From NCBI GenBank assembly GCA_017428485.1, contig JAFRQT010000011.1, positions 24,651-88,650 of the forward strand: a DNA stretch of 64,000 nt, in the 5' to 3' direction. The stretch comes from Bacilli bacterium (GTDB lineage Bacteria > Bacillota_I > Bacilli_A > RF39 > UBA660). The notes below the pieces were generated by a model that saw only the letters and a program-made list of their open reading frames with translations, was not told the origin of the DNA and did not search any database. A program made the translations under genes and the position numbers. Of this stretch, positions 16,015 through 23,481 are shown piece after piece (position 1 is the first letter of the stretch; each line of letters begins with the position of its first letter).

Positions 16015-18504
16015 ATGGGCTTATTTAAAAACTTATTTGATTATGAAACAAAAGAATTAAAAAGAATAAATAAATTAGTAGATCAAATTGAAGCTTTAGA
16101 TGAAGAAATGCAAAAAATTAAAGATACTGAATTTAAAGCTAAAACTGAAGAATTTAAAAAAAGACTTCAAAATGGTGAAACATTAGATGATATATTAATT
16201 GAAGCTTTCGCTTTAGCAAGAGAAGCATGTTATAGAGCTTTAGGAGAAAAACCTTTTAGAGTTCAATTGATAGGTGGAGTAGCAATTCATAGAGGTAATA
16301 TTGCTGAAATGAAAACTGGTGAAGGAAAAACATTAACAACAGTACTTCCCGCTTATTTAAATGCTCTTGAAGGTAAAGGTGTTCATGTTATAACAACTAA
16401 TGAATATTTATCAACTCGTAATGCTGAATGGATGGGTCCTATCTATGACTTACTTGGTGTAACAGTCGGAATAAATATTAGAGAAAAATCTCCACGTGAA
16501 AAGCAAGAAGCATATAATGCAGATATTACATATACAACTAATAATGAACTTGGATTTGATTATCTAAGAGATAATATGGTTGTTCACAGAGAAAATAGAA
16601 CACAAAGAGGTCTTAATTTTGCTATTATAGATGAAGTTGATTCAATTTTAATAGATGAAGCTAGAACTCCGTTAATTATATCTGGTGGTGTCGCTAAAAC
16701 AGCTAATGTATACAAAGAAGCAGATAGAGTAGCAAAAGCATTAAAAATAGATGATTATGTTTTAGATGAAAAAACTAAAAAAGTTACTCTTACTGAAGAG
16801 GGAGTTCATAATGCAGAAAAACTTCTTCACCTAGACAACTTATTTGATATTAAAAATAGTGTAATGGTACATAATTTAGATAAAGCACTTGCTGCTAATT
16901 ACGCATTTAAAAAAGATGTAGATTATGTAGTCGAAAATGATAAAGTTATTATAGTAGACACATTTACTGGAAGACTTATGCATGGACGTCAATTTAGTGA
17001 AGGACTTCATCAAGCATTAGAAGCAAAAGAAAATGTTACTATTAATGAAGAAACTAAAACTTTAGCAACTATTACATTCCAAAATTTATTTAGAATGTAT
17101 AATAAACTTTCTGGTATGACCGGTACTGCTAAAACAGAAGAAGAAGAATTTCAAAATATATATAATACATATGTTGTGTGTATACCAACAAATAAACCAG
17201 TTATTCGTGATGATCAAGTTGACTTAATATATTCCTCATTAAATGGTAAGTTTAGAGCGGTAGTTAATGTAGTAAAAGAAATACACTCAACTGGTAGGCC
17301 GGTATTAGTAGGTGTTGCATCTGTAGAAACAAGTGAGCTTGTAAGTCAATTGTTAAATAAAGCTGGTATTAAGCATGAATTATTAAATGCTAAAAACCAT
17401 GAGCGTGAAGCTCATATTATTGAAGGCGCTGGTAAAAAAGGTGCAGTTACAATTGCAACAAATATGGCTGGTCGTGGAACTGATATTAAACTGGGAGAAG
17501 GGGTCCGTGAGTTAGGTGGATTATTTGTAATAGGTACTGAAAGACATGATTCAAGACGTATAGATAATCAACTTCGTGGTAGAGCTGGTCGTCAAGGTGA
17601 TCCAGGAACGACAAGATTCTTTGTATCTATGGAAGATGACTTGATGATGAAGTTTGGTTCTGAAAGAATGAAAGCAGTAATGACTAACTTAGGAATCAAA
17701 GAAGACCAAGCAATATCAAATAAATTCATTTCTAATAGTATTGAATCTGCTCAAAAGAAAGTTGAAGGTTTTAACTTCGATAGAAGAAAAGCATTACTTG
17801 ATTATGATAATGTTATTTCTAAACAAAGAGAAATAATATATGAAAGACGTAATGAAATATTAGATCAAGAAAGTATTAGAGATAGAGTACTTGAAACATT
17901 CAGAGAATTTGTTAATAATCAAATAACATCACATTTAACTGAAAACACATTAACAGATAATGATATTAACAATATAATGGAACAATTTAATTCACACCTA
18001 TTGAAAAGAAAGAAATTAAAGAAAGATGATTTTAAAAACAAATCAAATGAAGAAATATGTGATTATATTTATAATATTGTTATAGATGATTATAAAAAGA
18101 AATTAGAAGATATACCGCAAGAAATACAAAATGATTTTGAAAAATCAATTTCACTTCGTATAATCGATAAATATTGGATGGATCAATTGGATGCTATGGA
18201 AGAATTAAAAGAAGGTGTAGGACTAAGGGGTTATGCACAAAGTAATCCACTTCAAGTTTATGCTTTAGAAGGATTCCAAATGTTTGATAATATGTTAGCT
18301 TCAATATCTGCAGAAATATCTTCATTCTTACTAAATGCTGAAGTAAGACAAAATACTGAAAGAGAAGAAGTTAAAAATATCAGAACTAATGATGGAAAAG
18401 AAGGCGTAAAGGCAAAACCTAAAAAGTCTGAAAAGAAAATAGGCAGAAATGATCCTTGCCCATGTGGGTCAGGTAAGAAATACAAACAATGCCACGGAAA
18501 ATAA
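16015..18504 (+). CDS. secA: Preprotein translocase ATPase SecA
   Basis: 829 residues from the ATG at 16015 (GGAG 8 bases upstream). An in-frame start at 15958 would fall in the hpf terminator and is rejected. Walker A lies in MKTGEGKTLT, the DEAD motif is IIDEVDSIL, and the second nucleotide domain has TNMAGRGTDIKLG and GRAGRQGDPG. The C-terminus ends in the SEC-C zinc motif C-P-C-G-S-G-K-K-Y-K-Q-C-H, which binds SecB or ribosomes. SecA drives protein export through SecYEG with ATP. No clear terminator follows; an inverted repeat without a T tract lies at 18552-18583. Confidence 0.98.
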   Translation: MGLFKNLFDYETKELKRINKLVDQIEALDEEMQKIKDTEFKAKTEEFKKRLQNGETLDDILIEAFALAREACYRALGEKPFRVQLIGGVAIHRGNIAEMKTGEGKTLTTVLPAYLNALEGKGVHVITTNEYLSTRNAEWMGPIYDLLGVTVGINIREKSPREKQEAYNADITYTTNNELGFDYLRDNMVVHRENRTQRGLNFAIIDEVDSILIDEARTPLIISGGVAKTANVYKEADRVAKALKIDDYVLDEKTKKVTLTEEGVHNAEKLLHLDNLFDIKNSVMVHNLDKALAANYAFKKDVDYVVENDKVIIVDTFTGRLMHGRQFSEGLHQALEAKENVTINEETKTLATITFQNLFRMYNKLSGMTGTAKTEEEEFQNIYNTYVVCIPTNKPVIRDDQVDLIYSSLNGKFRAVVNVVKEIHSTGRPVLVGVASVETSELVSQLLNKAGIKHELLNAKNHEREAHIIEGAGKKGAVTIATNMAGRGTDIKLGEGVRELGGLFVIGTERHDSRRIDNQLRGRAGRQGDPGTTRFFVSMEDDLMMKFGSERMKAVMTNLGIKEDQAISNKFISNSIESAQKKVEGFNFDRRKALLDYDNVISKQREIIYERRNEILDQESIRDRVLETFREFVNNQITSHLTENTLTDNDINNIMEQFNSHLLKRKKLKKDDFKNKSNEEICDYIYNIVIDDYKKKLEDIPQEIQNDFEKSISLRIIDKYWMDQLDAMEELKEGVGLRGYAQSNPLQVYALEGFQMFDNMLASISAEISSFLLNAEVRQNTEREEVKNIRTNDGKEGVKAKPKKSEKKIGRNDPCPCGSGKKYKQCHGK

Positions 18505-18541
18505 GAAAAATCAAGTAATTCTAAATTAGAAAATTAATAAA

Positions 18542-18583
18542 TTGTCATCCATTTGTCATCCTAAACAAAAAACGGATGACAAA
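18542..18583 (+). promoter_or_regulatory. Direct and inverted repeats before the HD-domain genes
   Basis: TTGTCATCC occurs twice in direct orientation (18542-18550 and 18553-18561, offset 11 bases, one helical turn). TTTGTCATCC (18552-18561) is also inverted as GGATGACAAA (18574-18583). There is no T tract, so a terminator is less likely than an operator. It lies about 25 bases ahead of the HD-domain gene at 18607. Confidence 0.45.
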
Positions 18584-18606
18584 ATGTATACTGGAGGAGT
18601 AATAAT

Positions 18607-19233
18607 ATGATAAATGAAAAATTAAAGAGATACATTGAAGATAACATTTTGCCTCTTTATGATAATAACTTTATTGGTGATGGAAGAGATAGGGTATATT
18701 ATGTTATAAATCGCAGCTATCAAATAATAGAAGAAAATAATTTAGATATAGATTGGAATATTTTATATACTGCAATAAGTTATCATGATATAAGAACAAA
18801 TAATGAAGAAAAAGATCATGAATTAATTAGTGCTGAGATAATGTACAATGATGATTTTTTAAAAGTTTTTTTTAGCGAAGAAGATAGATTAATAATAAAA
18901 GAAGCTATTGAAGATCAAAGAGCAAAATTAGGGAATGAGCCAAGAAATATTTATGGTAAAATTCTATCTTCTGCGTCTAGAAATTCTTCAGTGGAGCAAT
19001 GTTTAGAAAGATCTTATAATTATGGAAAAAAGAAAAATCCTAATGCAACGGATGAAGAAATATTCGAAGGTGCTTATAATGCTCTATTAGGCAAATTCGG
19101 GAAGGATGGAAAAGCCAATTTCTTTTTCAGAGATACCACTTATGAACAGTTTTTACATGATATAAGAGAATTATTATCTGATAAAGATAAATTTATAGAA
19201 AAACAAAGAAAATATATTTTAAAAATGAAATAA
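18607..19233 (+). CDS. Degenerate HD-domain protein, paralogue of the next gene
   Basis: 208 residues. It is clearly homologous to the first 205 residues of the following gene (shared KLxxYIExNIxPxY start, NNLDxD, YHDI, NIYGKILSSA). The metal-binding HD pair is kept (His60-Asp61), but the upstream His is Arg29, the HDHRAS segment reads EDQRAK and the last Asp is Ser124. Several metal ligands of an HD phosphohydrolase are therefore gone. It could be a regulatory partner of its neighbour or a decaying duplicate; the reading frame is intact. GGAGGAG precedes the start. A 13-base gap separates it from the next gene. Confidence 0.7.
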   Translation: MINEKLKRYIEDNILPLYDNNFIGDGRDRVYYVINRSYQIIEENNLDIDWNILYTAISYHDIRTNNEEKDHELISAEIMYNDDFLKVFFSEEDRLIIKEAIEDQRAKLGNEPRNIYGKILSSASRNSSVEQCLERSYNYGKKKNPNATDEEIFEGAYNALLGKFGKDGKANFFFRDTTYEQFLHDIRELLSDKDKFIEKQRKYILKMK

Positions 19234-19246
19234 GAGGTAGAATAAT

Positions 19247-20368
19247 ATGCAAATAAATAAAAAACTACAGGAATATATTGAAAATAATATATTTCCTAGC
19301 TATGAGAAGAATGATTTGGGTCATAATTTAGATCATATCAAATATGTAATTGAAAGAAGTTTTAAATTCATAAAAGAAAATAATTTAGATGTAGATTACA
19401 ACATGGTTTATGTGATAGCTGCTTATCATGATATAGGTCATTATATTGATGCCAAAAATCACGAAAAAGTTTCAGCAATTATGTTATTAGCAGATGATAA
19501 TTTAAAGCAGTTTTTCAATGAGGAACAAATAAGGATTATGGCTGAAGCAGTTCATGATCATAGAGCAAGTCTGGCAAAAAAAGGAAAAAGGCCAAGAAGT
19601 ATTTATGGTGAAATTGTATCTTCTGCAGATAGAAATACATTAATTGAAGTTCCTCTTAAAAGAACATATGCTTACAGAATGGAACACAGCCCAGGTGCTA
19701 CTCTTGATGAAATAATAGAAGAATCAAGACAGCATATAATTGACAAATTTGGTAAAGTAGGATATGCAACAGATGCAATGTATTTTGAAGACTTAGATTA
19801 TAAAAAGTTTTTAGAGGATATTCCAGCACTTGTAGAAAATAAAGAAGAATTTAGAAGAAGATTCATTGAAGTAAATAATATCTCTCTTGATAAAAAACCA
19901 GAAAGAGAAAAGTTTTTATCATCAATTTATTTAATAATTAAAAATGAAAATGGAGAAGTTTTACTTCAAAGAAGACAAGGAACAAAATTATGGCCTGGTT
20001 ATCTTGCTTTGCCAGCTGGACATATAGATCAAGGTGAAAATGCATATGAGGCAGCTATAAGAGAAGCAAGAGAAGAATTAGGAATAGAAATAGCTACTAA
20101 TGATATTGTGAATACTTTTGTTGCTAATAGAAAAAATAAATCATTACCTCCATATTATGATGTATATTTTGAAATATCAAAGTATGTAGGAAAAATTAAA
20201 ATAGCTGAACCAGAAAAGTGTTCTGAATTAGTATGGTGTAGTCCAATTAATCTACCTGATGATATGATAGACTTTGAAAAAGAAGCAATGGAAAATAATG
20301 CTAATGGTATAAAATTTAGTGTTACTTATGCTGACAATGAAAAGAAGTTAGTAAAAACTAAAAAATAG
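19247..20368 (+). CDS. HD-domain phosphohydrolase fused to a Nudix hydrolase
   Basis: 373 residues. The N-terminal HD domain (about 1-210) keeps His30, His61-Asp62, His103/His105 and Asp128 in SSADRN. From about residue 222 a Nudix domain follows, with the full signature GHIDQGE-x7-REAREELG (258-279). HD domains hydrolyse phosphoesters such as nucleotides and Nudix enzymes cleave nucleoside diphosphates linked to X, so the fusion suggests two steps on related nucleotides. The substrate cannot be read from the sequence. It appears to be co-transcribed with the degenerate paralogue in front. The HD part resembles the YpgQ/YfdR-like small HD hydrolases. Confidence 0.75.
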   Translation: MQINKKLQEYIENNIFPSYEKNDLGHNLDHIKYVIERSFKFIKENNLDVDYNMVYVIAAYHDIGHYIDAKNHEKVSAIMLLADDNLKQFFNEEQIRIMAEAVHDHRASLAKKGKRPRSIYGEIVSSADRNTLIEVPLKRTYAYRMEHSPGATLDEIIEESRQHIIDKFGKVGYATDAMYFEDLDYKKFLEDIPALVENKEEFRRRFIEVNNISLDKKPEREKFLSSIYLIIKNENGEVLLQRRQGTKLWPGYLALPAGHIDQGENAYEAAIREAREELGIEIATNDIVNTFVANRKNKSLPPYYDVYFEISKYVGKIKIAEPEKCSELVWCSPINLPDDMIDFEKEAMENNANGIKFSVTYADNEKKLVKTKK

Positions 20369-20401
20369 ATTATTTAGAAAAATATACAAGTAGGTGATAT
20401 T

Positions 20402-20721
20402 TTGAATAAGCAAATAGGTGATGAACACAATATAATTTTTTATACAGATGAAGATAATAATATTAAAGTTGAAGTATTGCTTGAAAATGAAGATGTATGG
20501 TTAACCCAAAATGCTTTAGCAAAATTATTTGATACAACGCGAAATAATATTACACTTCATATTGGAAATATATATAAAGAAGAAGAACTTGAAGAAAAAT
20601 TAACTAGTAAGGATTCCTTACTAGTTCAAATTGAAGGTAATAGAAGTGTTAAAAGAAATGTAAAAATATACAATCTTGATATGATAATTTCTATGAAATA
20701 GATAAATTAGAAAAAGAATAA
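20402..20721 (+). pseudogene. RhuM-family gene remnant with internal deletion
   Basis: A TTG start with GGTGAT ahead opens a 99-residue frame. It matches the N-terminus of the RhuM virulence-protein family (VWLTQNALAKLFDTTRNNITLHI, then SVKRNVKIYNLDMIIS). Full proteins are over 300 residues and continue after DMIIS with V-G-Y-R-V. Here the frame stops at 20701. In a shifted frame from 20692 the bases read Y-E-I-D-K-L-E-K-E then stop (20719-20721), which looks like an original C-terminal end. The middle therefore appears to have been deleted. RhuM proteins often travel with mobile or restriction loci. Confidence 0.65.
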
Positions 20722-20729
20722 AAATAAAA

Positions 20730-20750
20730 TAATCGTCATATTAAGATATT
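20730..20750 (+). repeat. Dispersed 21-base repeat, copy 1 of 3
   Basis: Begins TAATCGTCATATTAAGATAT, just after the rhuM remnant. Similar copies are at 21307-21327 and 23344-23364, each close downstream of a stop codon. Confidence 0.4.
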
Positions 20751-20790
20751 ACGATGTGCGGAATGTTTCATCTTTCAAGAACATTCAAAA

Positions 20791-20820
20791 GGTAGAAAAA
20801 TTAATTTTCTATCTTTTTTT
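20791..20820 (+). terminator. Terminator before the lipoprotein gene
   Basis: GGTAGAAAA (20791-20799) pairs with TTTTCTATC (20805-20813, one G-T pair) and runs into seven T residues. Confidence 0.7.
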
Positions 20821-20898
20821 ATTTGTCAGTAAAAAAATGTAAAAAAGTGTGTTATAATAAAATTGTTAATAAACTATATTAATGTGAGGAGAAATTTT

Positions 20899-21303
20899 AT
20901 GAAAAGGATAATATTGTGTTTAGTAATAATTATAGGAGTATTAGCTATAACTGGTTGTGGTAATAAAGCAACAGAAAATGAATCAAATAAAAGTATAATT
21001 ATCTCAGATGTAGATAAAGGTACAAGATGGGAAGCTATAACAAACTATGATATAACATTAGAATTTAAAGATGGCAAATGTGTTTCAGAAAACTTTAGAT
21101 TAAAATTTTTGAAGGAAAGTAATGCGATTGTTTATGGTATGGAAATGGAAGGTCAATCTTATATAGAGGATTATAAACAAGAAGGAAATATTGTTACTTA
21201 TAAGCGTACTGGAATAAATAATGAATTTTATGATAGAACAATTGATGAAGCATATGATATTGCAAAAAAATTGTATTCAAGTGCAACGATAACAAAAAAA
21301 TAA
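20899..21303 (+). CDS. Small predicted lipoprotein
   Basis: 134 residues from the ATG at 20899 (GAGGAG upstream); a start at 20863 is possible but has no ribosome site. A signal peptide (about 3-18) ends in the lipobox I-T-G-C, so Cys20 would be lipid-modified and the protein anchored outside the membrane. The mature part begins with an Asn/Glu/Ser-rich linker followed by a small alternating-strand domain. I do not recognise the domain. It stands alone between terminators. Confidence 0.75.
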   Translation: MKRIILCLVIIIGVLAITGCGNKATENESNKSIIISDVDKGTRWEAITNYDITLEFKDGKCVSENFRLKFLKESNAIVYGMEMEGQSYIEDYKQEGNIVTYKRTGINNEFYDRTIDEAYDIAKKLYSSATITKK

Positions 21304-21306
21304 AAG

Positions 21307-21327
21307 TAATCGCACTATTAAGATATT
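21307..21327 (+). repeat. Dispersed 21-base repeat, copy 2 of 3
   Basis: Begins TAATCGCACTATTAAGATAT, starting four bases after the lipoprotein stop codon. Confidence 0.4.
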
Positions 21328-21337
21328 CTGATTAATG

Positions 21338-21362
21338 AGAGGATAGAAATATTCTCTTTTTC
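21338..21362 (+). terminator. Terminator after the lipoprotein gene
   Basis: AGAGGATA (21338-21345) pairs with TATTCTCT (21350-21357, one G-T pair), followed by T residues. Confidence 0.6.
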
Positions 21363-21505
21363 TTTACTTTTCTTGTTTTATAGTATAATTTACTTAGTTA
21401 TGAAAGAAAGAACACCTTTTATAACCTAGAAAAATCGTTGTTTAAAAATTAAAACGAATGCAAACAATGTTTGTAATTAGTTTGTAAACTGTAAAATATT
21501 GATAG

Positions 21506-21612
21506 TAACATAAATACTATAAATAACATATATACTAAATGTTACTTGACCCACAAACACTTGAAATAACAATAATAACACAAATACTATATGTACCATA
21601 TATACTAAAAGT
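21506..21612 (+). repeat. Imperfect 37-base direct repeat, 70-base period
   Basis: The segments 21506-21542 and 21576-21612 agree at most positions. Both contain AAATACTATA and CATATATACTAAA. Between them lie 33 unrelated bases. They abut the SEC-C remnant and may be decayed coding or binding-site repeats. Confidence 0.55.
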
Positions 21613-21618
21613 GTATGA

Positions 21619-21663
21619 GCATGTGGCAGTGGACGCAAGTATAAAATGTGCCACGGTAAATAA
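21619..21663 (+). pseudogene. SEC-C zinc-motif remnant A
   Basis: In one frame these bases read A-C-G-S-G-R-K-Y-K-M-C-H-G-K then stop, the end of a SEC-C motif as in SecA. An in-frame TGA lies just before (21616-21618) and no open frame leads into it. It is a 3' fragment of a lost gene. The similarity to remnant B continues past the stop codon into the terminator. Confidence 0.6.
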
Positions 21664-21705
21664 GCCTGCAAGCCCGCATAAAATAAAGGGCTGCGGGCTT
21701 TTTAC
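21662..21705 (+). terminator. GC-rich terminator after SEC-C remnant A
   Basis: AAGCCTGCAAGCCC pairs with GGGCTGCGGGCTT, with one bulged A, followed by TTTTT. Its GC content stands out from the surrounding sequence. Confidence 0.85.
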
Positions 21706-21745
21706 TACTTACATTTTTTAGGTAATTTCACCTTAAAAAAGGCGT

Positions 21746-21767
21746 TTAGATAAGTTTTAGATAAGTT
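21746..21767 (+). repeat. Tandem 11-base repeat TTAGATAAGTT x2
   Basis: Two perfect adjacent copies (21746-21756 and 21757-21767). The same 11-mer occurs twice again at 22710-22732, on the other side of the nucleoside phosphorylase gene. One helical turn per unit suggests a protein-binding site, or it is a leftover of duplication. Confidence 0.6.
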
Positions 21768-21884
21768 TTTTTTGTGATTTGGAGTATTTTTAAAACTCTA
21801 AAAACAAATTATATTCCAAACTGTTGCTGGCATTAGAATAATAAGAGCTGTGGTATAATTAATATGAAGTGGGAGGTACTATAT

Positions 21885-22661
21885 ATGAAATATAATGATT
21901 TATTAAATTCACATTTAAAGTATGGAACAACATCGGACGATATCATTAAAAGAAAAGGTTATGAAAAAATATTAGAAAATGTTGTTATTGCACCATGGTG
22001 GAGTCATGATATATTTGACGGATTAAATTTTGAAGTAGATCAAGTAAATGATAAAGTGTTTAACTTTTACAGCGATGATTTATCCTTTTCATATATAGAA
22101 TTAAAAAGAATAGGAGCGCCTGGAATAATGGATTTTATACTATCCTTAGGAGTTACAAAATGTAAAAATGTAATTTTTTTAGGATCAGCAGGTTCATTAG
22201 ATGAAAGTATTAAAATAGGTGAAATAGTTATTCCAAAATACTCTATATGTGGTGATGGGGCATCCAGATATTTAAATATAAATCTTGAAGATGAATTTTT
22301 AAAAAAAGAATATCCCTCAAAAATATTTACAAATGATTTAATTGATATCTTAAAAGAAAGCAATATAAAATATCACTATGTTCCTAATTATAGCATTGAT
22401 ACTGTATTTGCACAGTTTTATCACATTGATAAGATTTTAGATTTAGGGGCTAAAACTATCGAAATGGAAACTGCCTGTTTATTTAAATGTTGTAATTTAA
22501 TGAATATAAATGCAACAGCATTATTCTGTATATCTGATAATAATATATTAAATAAATCTCTATATAGCGGAAGAACCGATGAAGAAAATGATTATAGACA
22601 TAAAATTAGATATGAATTAATCCCAAAAATAGTTATTGATTTATTTAAGAAAAGTAACTAA
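21885..22661 (+). CDS. Nucleoside phosphorylase family protein
   Basis: 258 residues from the ATG at 21885 (GGAGG 8 bases upstream); an in-frame ATG at 21864 precedes the ribosome site. Family landmarks of PNP/UDP phosphorylases are visible: FLGSAGSLDESIKIGEIVIP (phosphate and ribose binding) and IEMETACLFKCCNLMNINATALFCISDN with the Met-Glu of the base/ribose site. It probably splits a nucleoside with phosphate to base and ribose 1-phosphate; substrate is unclear. An extended -10 (TG then TATAAT at 21854-21859) drives it. It is flanked by repeats and SEC-C remnants, suggesting it was inserted or rearranged. Confidence 0.75.
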   Translation: MKYNDLLNSHLKYGTTSDDIIKRKGYEKILENVVIAPWWSHDIFDGLNFEVDQVNDKVFNFYSDDLSFSYIELKRIGAPGIMDFILSLGVTKCKNVIFLGSAGSLDESIKIGEIVIPKYSICGDGASRYLNINLEDEFLKKEYPSKIFTNDLIDILKESNIKYHYVPNYSIDTVFAQFYHIDKILDLGAKTIEMETACLFKCCNLMNINATALFCISDNNILNKSLYSGRTDEENDYRHKIRYELIPKIVIDLFKKSN

Positions 22662-22709
22662 AATGTCTTGTAATATTTTTTTGTTTATCAATATAATTAA
22701 TTAACTCTT

Positions 22710-22732
22710 TTAGATAAGTTATTAGATAAGTT
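22710..22732 (+). repeat. Second pair of TTAGATAAGTT repeats
   Basis: Copies at 22710-22720 and 22722-22732 separated by one A. They match the tandem at 21746-21767. The frame through them reads L-L-D-K-L-L-D-K-L but is bounded by close stops. Confidence 0.55.
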
Positions 22733-22835
22733 GTATGAAAAAAACTTACAATTATCAGACAAAAAATTATAAGTTTTAAATAAAAAACACCAATTTAAAA
22801 GGAAAAAATTACCTGGTTGTTTTAAATTATTACTA

Positions 22836-22877
22836 TGTGGCAGTGGTAAAAAATATGAGCAATGTTGTGGCAAATAA
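22836..22877 (+). pseudogene. SEC-C zinc-motif remnant B
   Basis: The bases read C-G-S-G-K-K-Y-E-Q-C-C-G-K then stop, the last part of a SEC-C motif. Upstream, a plausible reading runs only about ten more codons, and the first Cys pair is incomplete. It is related to remnant A at DNA level, including bases after the stop (GCAA, CCC, ATAAAATAA). Confidence 0.6.
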
Positions 22878-22920
22878 CTCGCAAACCCTGATAAAATAAG
22901 GGGAAAAACGAGTTTTTCTT
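22877..22920 (+). terminator. Terminator after SEC-C remnant B
   Basis: ACTCG (22877-22881) pairs with CGAGT (22909-22913), with an inner CCC/GGG pairing, followed by TTTTTCTTTTT. It corresponds in position to the terminator behind remnant A. Confidence 0.65.
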
Positions 22921-23047
22921 TTTAGCAAAAAAACCAAAATTGGCTTTAGAACCATTTTATACATAAAATTGAATCATAAAATAGTAATATTGCGATGTAA
23001 TTAAAATATAGAAAAGTTTGATATAATTGATTATAGGAAGTGATAAA

Positions 23048-23341
23048 ATGGCTACTACAAAAGATTATAGAGATTTTATTTTAGAGCAACTAAATTTATT
23101 AGATAATATAACTTGTAAATCTATGATGGGAGAATATTTACTTTATTATAATGGAGTATTATTTGGAGGCATTTATGATGATAGATTACTTGTTAAAATA
23201 GTTGATAGCAATAAGAAATACAATATGCAAGAATCTATTCCATATGAAAGTGCAAAACCTATGTATCTTGTAGGCGATGTAGATAATCCAGTAACATTAA
23301 AAGAAATAGTATTAGATACTTACAGAGATTTAAAGAAATAA
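23048..23341 (+). CDS. TfoX N-terminal domain protein
   Basis: 97 residues from the ATG at 23048 (GGAAGTGAT upstream). The sequence KDYRDFILEQL, then KSMMGEYLLYYNGVLFGGIYDDRLLVKI, then PYESAKPMYLVGDVDNP is the stand-alone TfoX_N domain. Related small proteins are common in Bacillota. TfoX itself controls competence in Gammaproteobacteria, but the role of the short form is unknown. It is monocistronic, and the downstream hairpin overlaps a dispersed repeat. Confidence 0.85.
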   Translation: MATTKDYRDFILEQLNLLDNITCKSMMGEYLLYYNGVLFGGIYDDRLLVKIVDSNKKYNMQESIPYESAKPMYLVGDVDNPVTLKEIVLDTYRDLKK

Positions 23342-23343
23342 AA

Positions 23344-23402
23344 TAATCATCATATTAAGAAAATAGGTGAATAAAAAATTTTCTTTTAATATGATAAAAT
23401 AT
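23344..23402 (+). terminator. Dispersed repeat copy 3 forming a terminator-like hairpin
   Basis: The repeat begins TAATCATCATATTAAG (23344-23364). Its bases ATCATATTAAGAAAAT pair with ATTTTCTTTTAATATGAT a short distance downstream, with one extra T, so this copy forms a long hairpin after the TfoX_N gene. Confidence 0.45.
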
Positions 23403-23481
23403 ATAGAATATAACTCAACTATTGGTATGTGTATATTATGAGTATTTTATTATATATTTGAATTGTGAAAGGAGAAAGTTC

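Larger units (their letters stand above)
21363..21853. other. Non-coding, partly decayed region
   Basis: About 490 bases with no convincing gene. It holds a 37-base imperfect direct repeat with 70-base period, a SEC-C motif remnant with a GC-rich terminator, and a tandem 11-base repeat, each listed separately. The first 140 bases (21363-21505) hold only small palindromes such as CAAACA/TGTTTG near 21462 that I cannot assign. Confidence 0.5.

Noticed and set aside
21539..21721. 60-codon reading frame across the SEC-C remnant
   Set aside because: It reads the SEC-C fragment and its terminator in the wrong frame, has no ribosome site, and has no protein-like composition.
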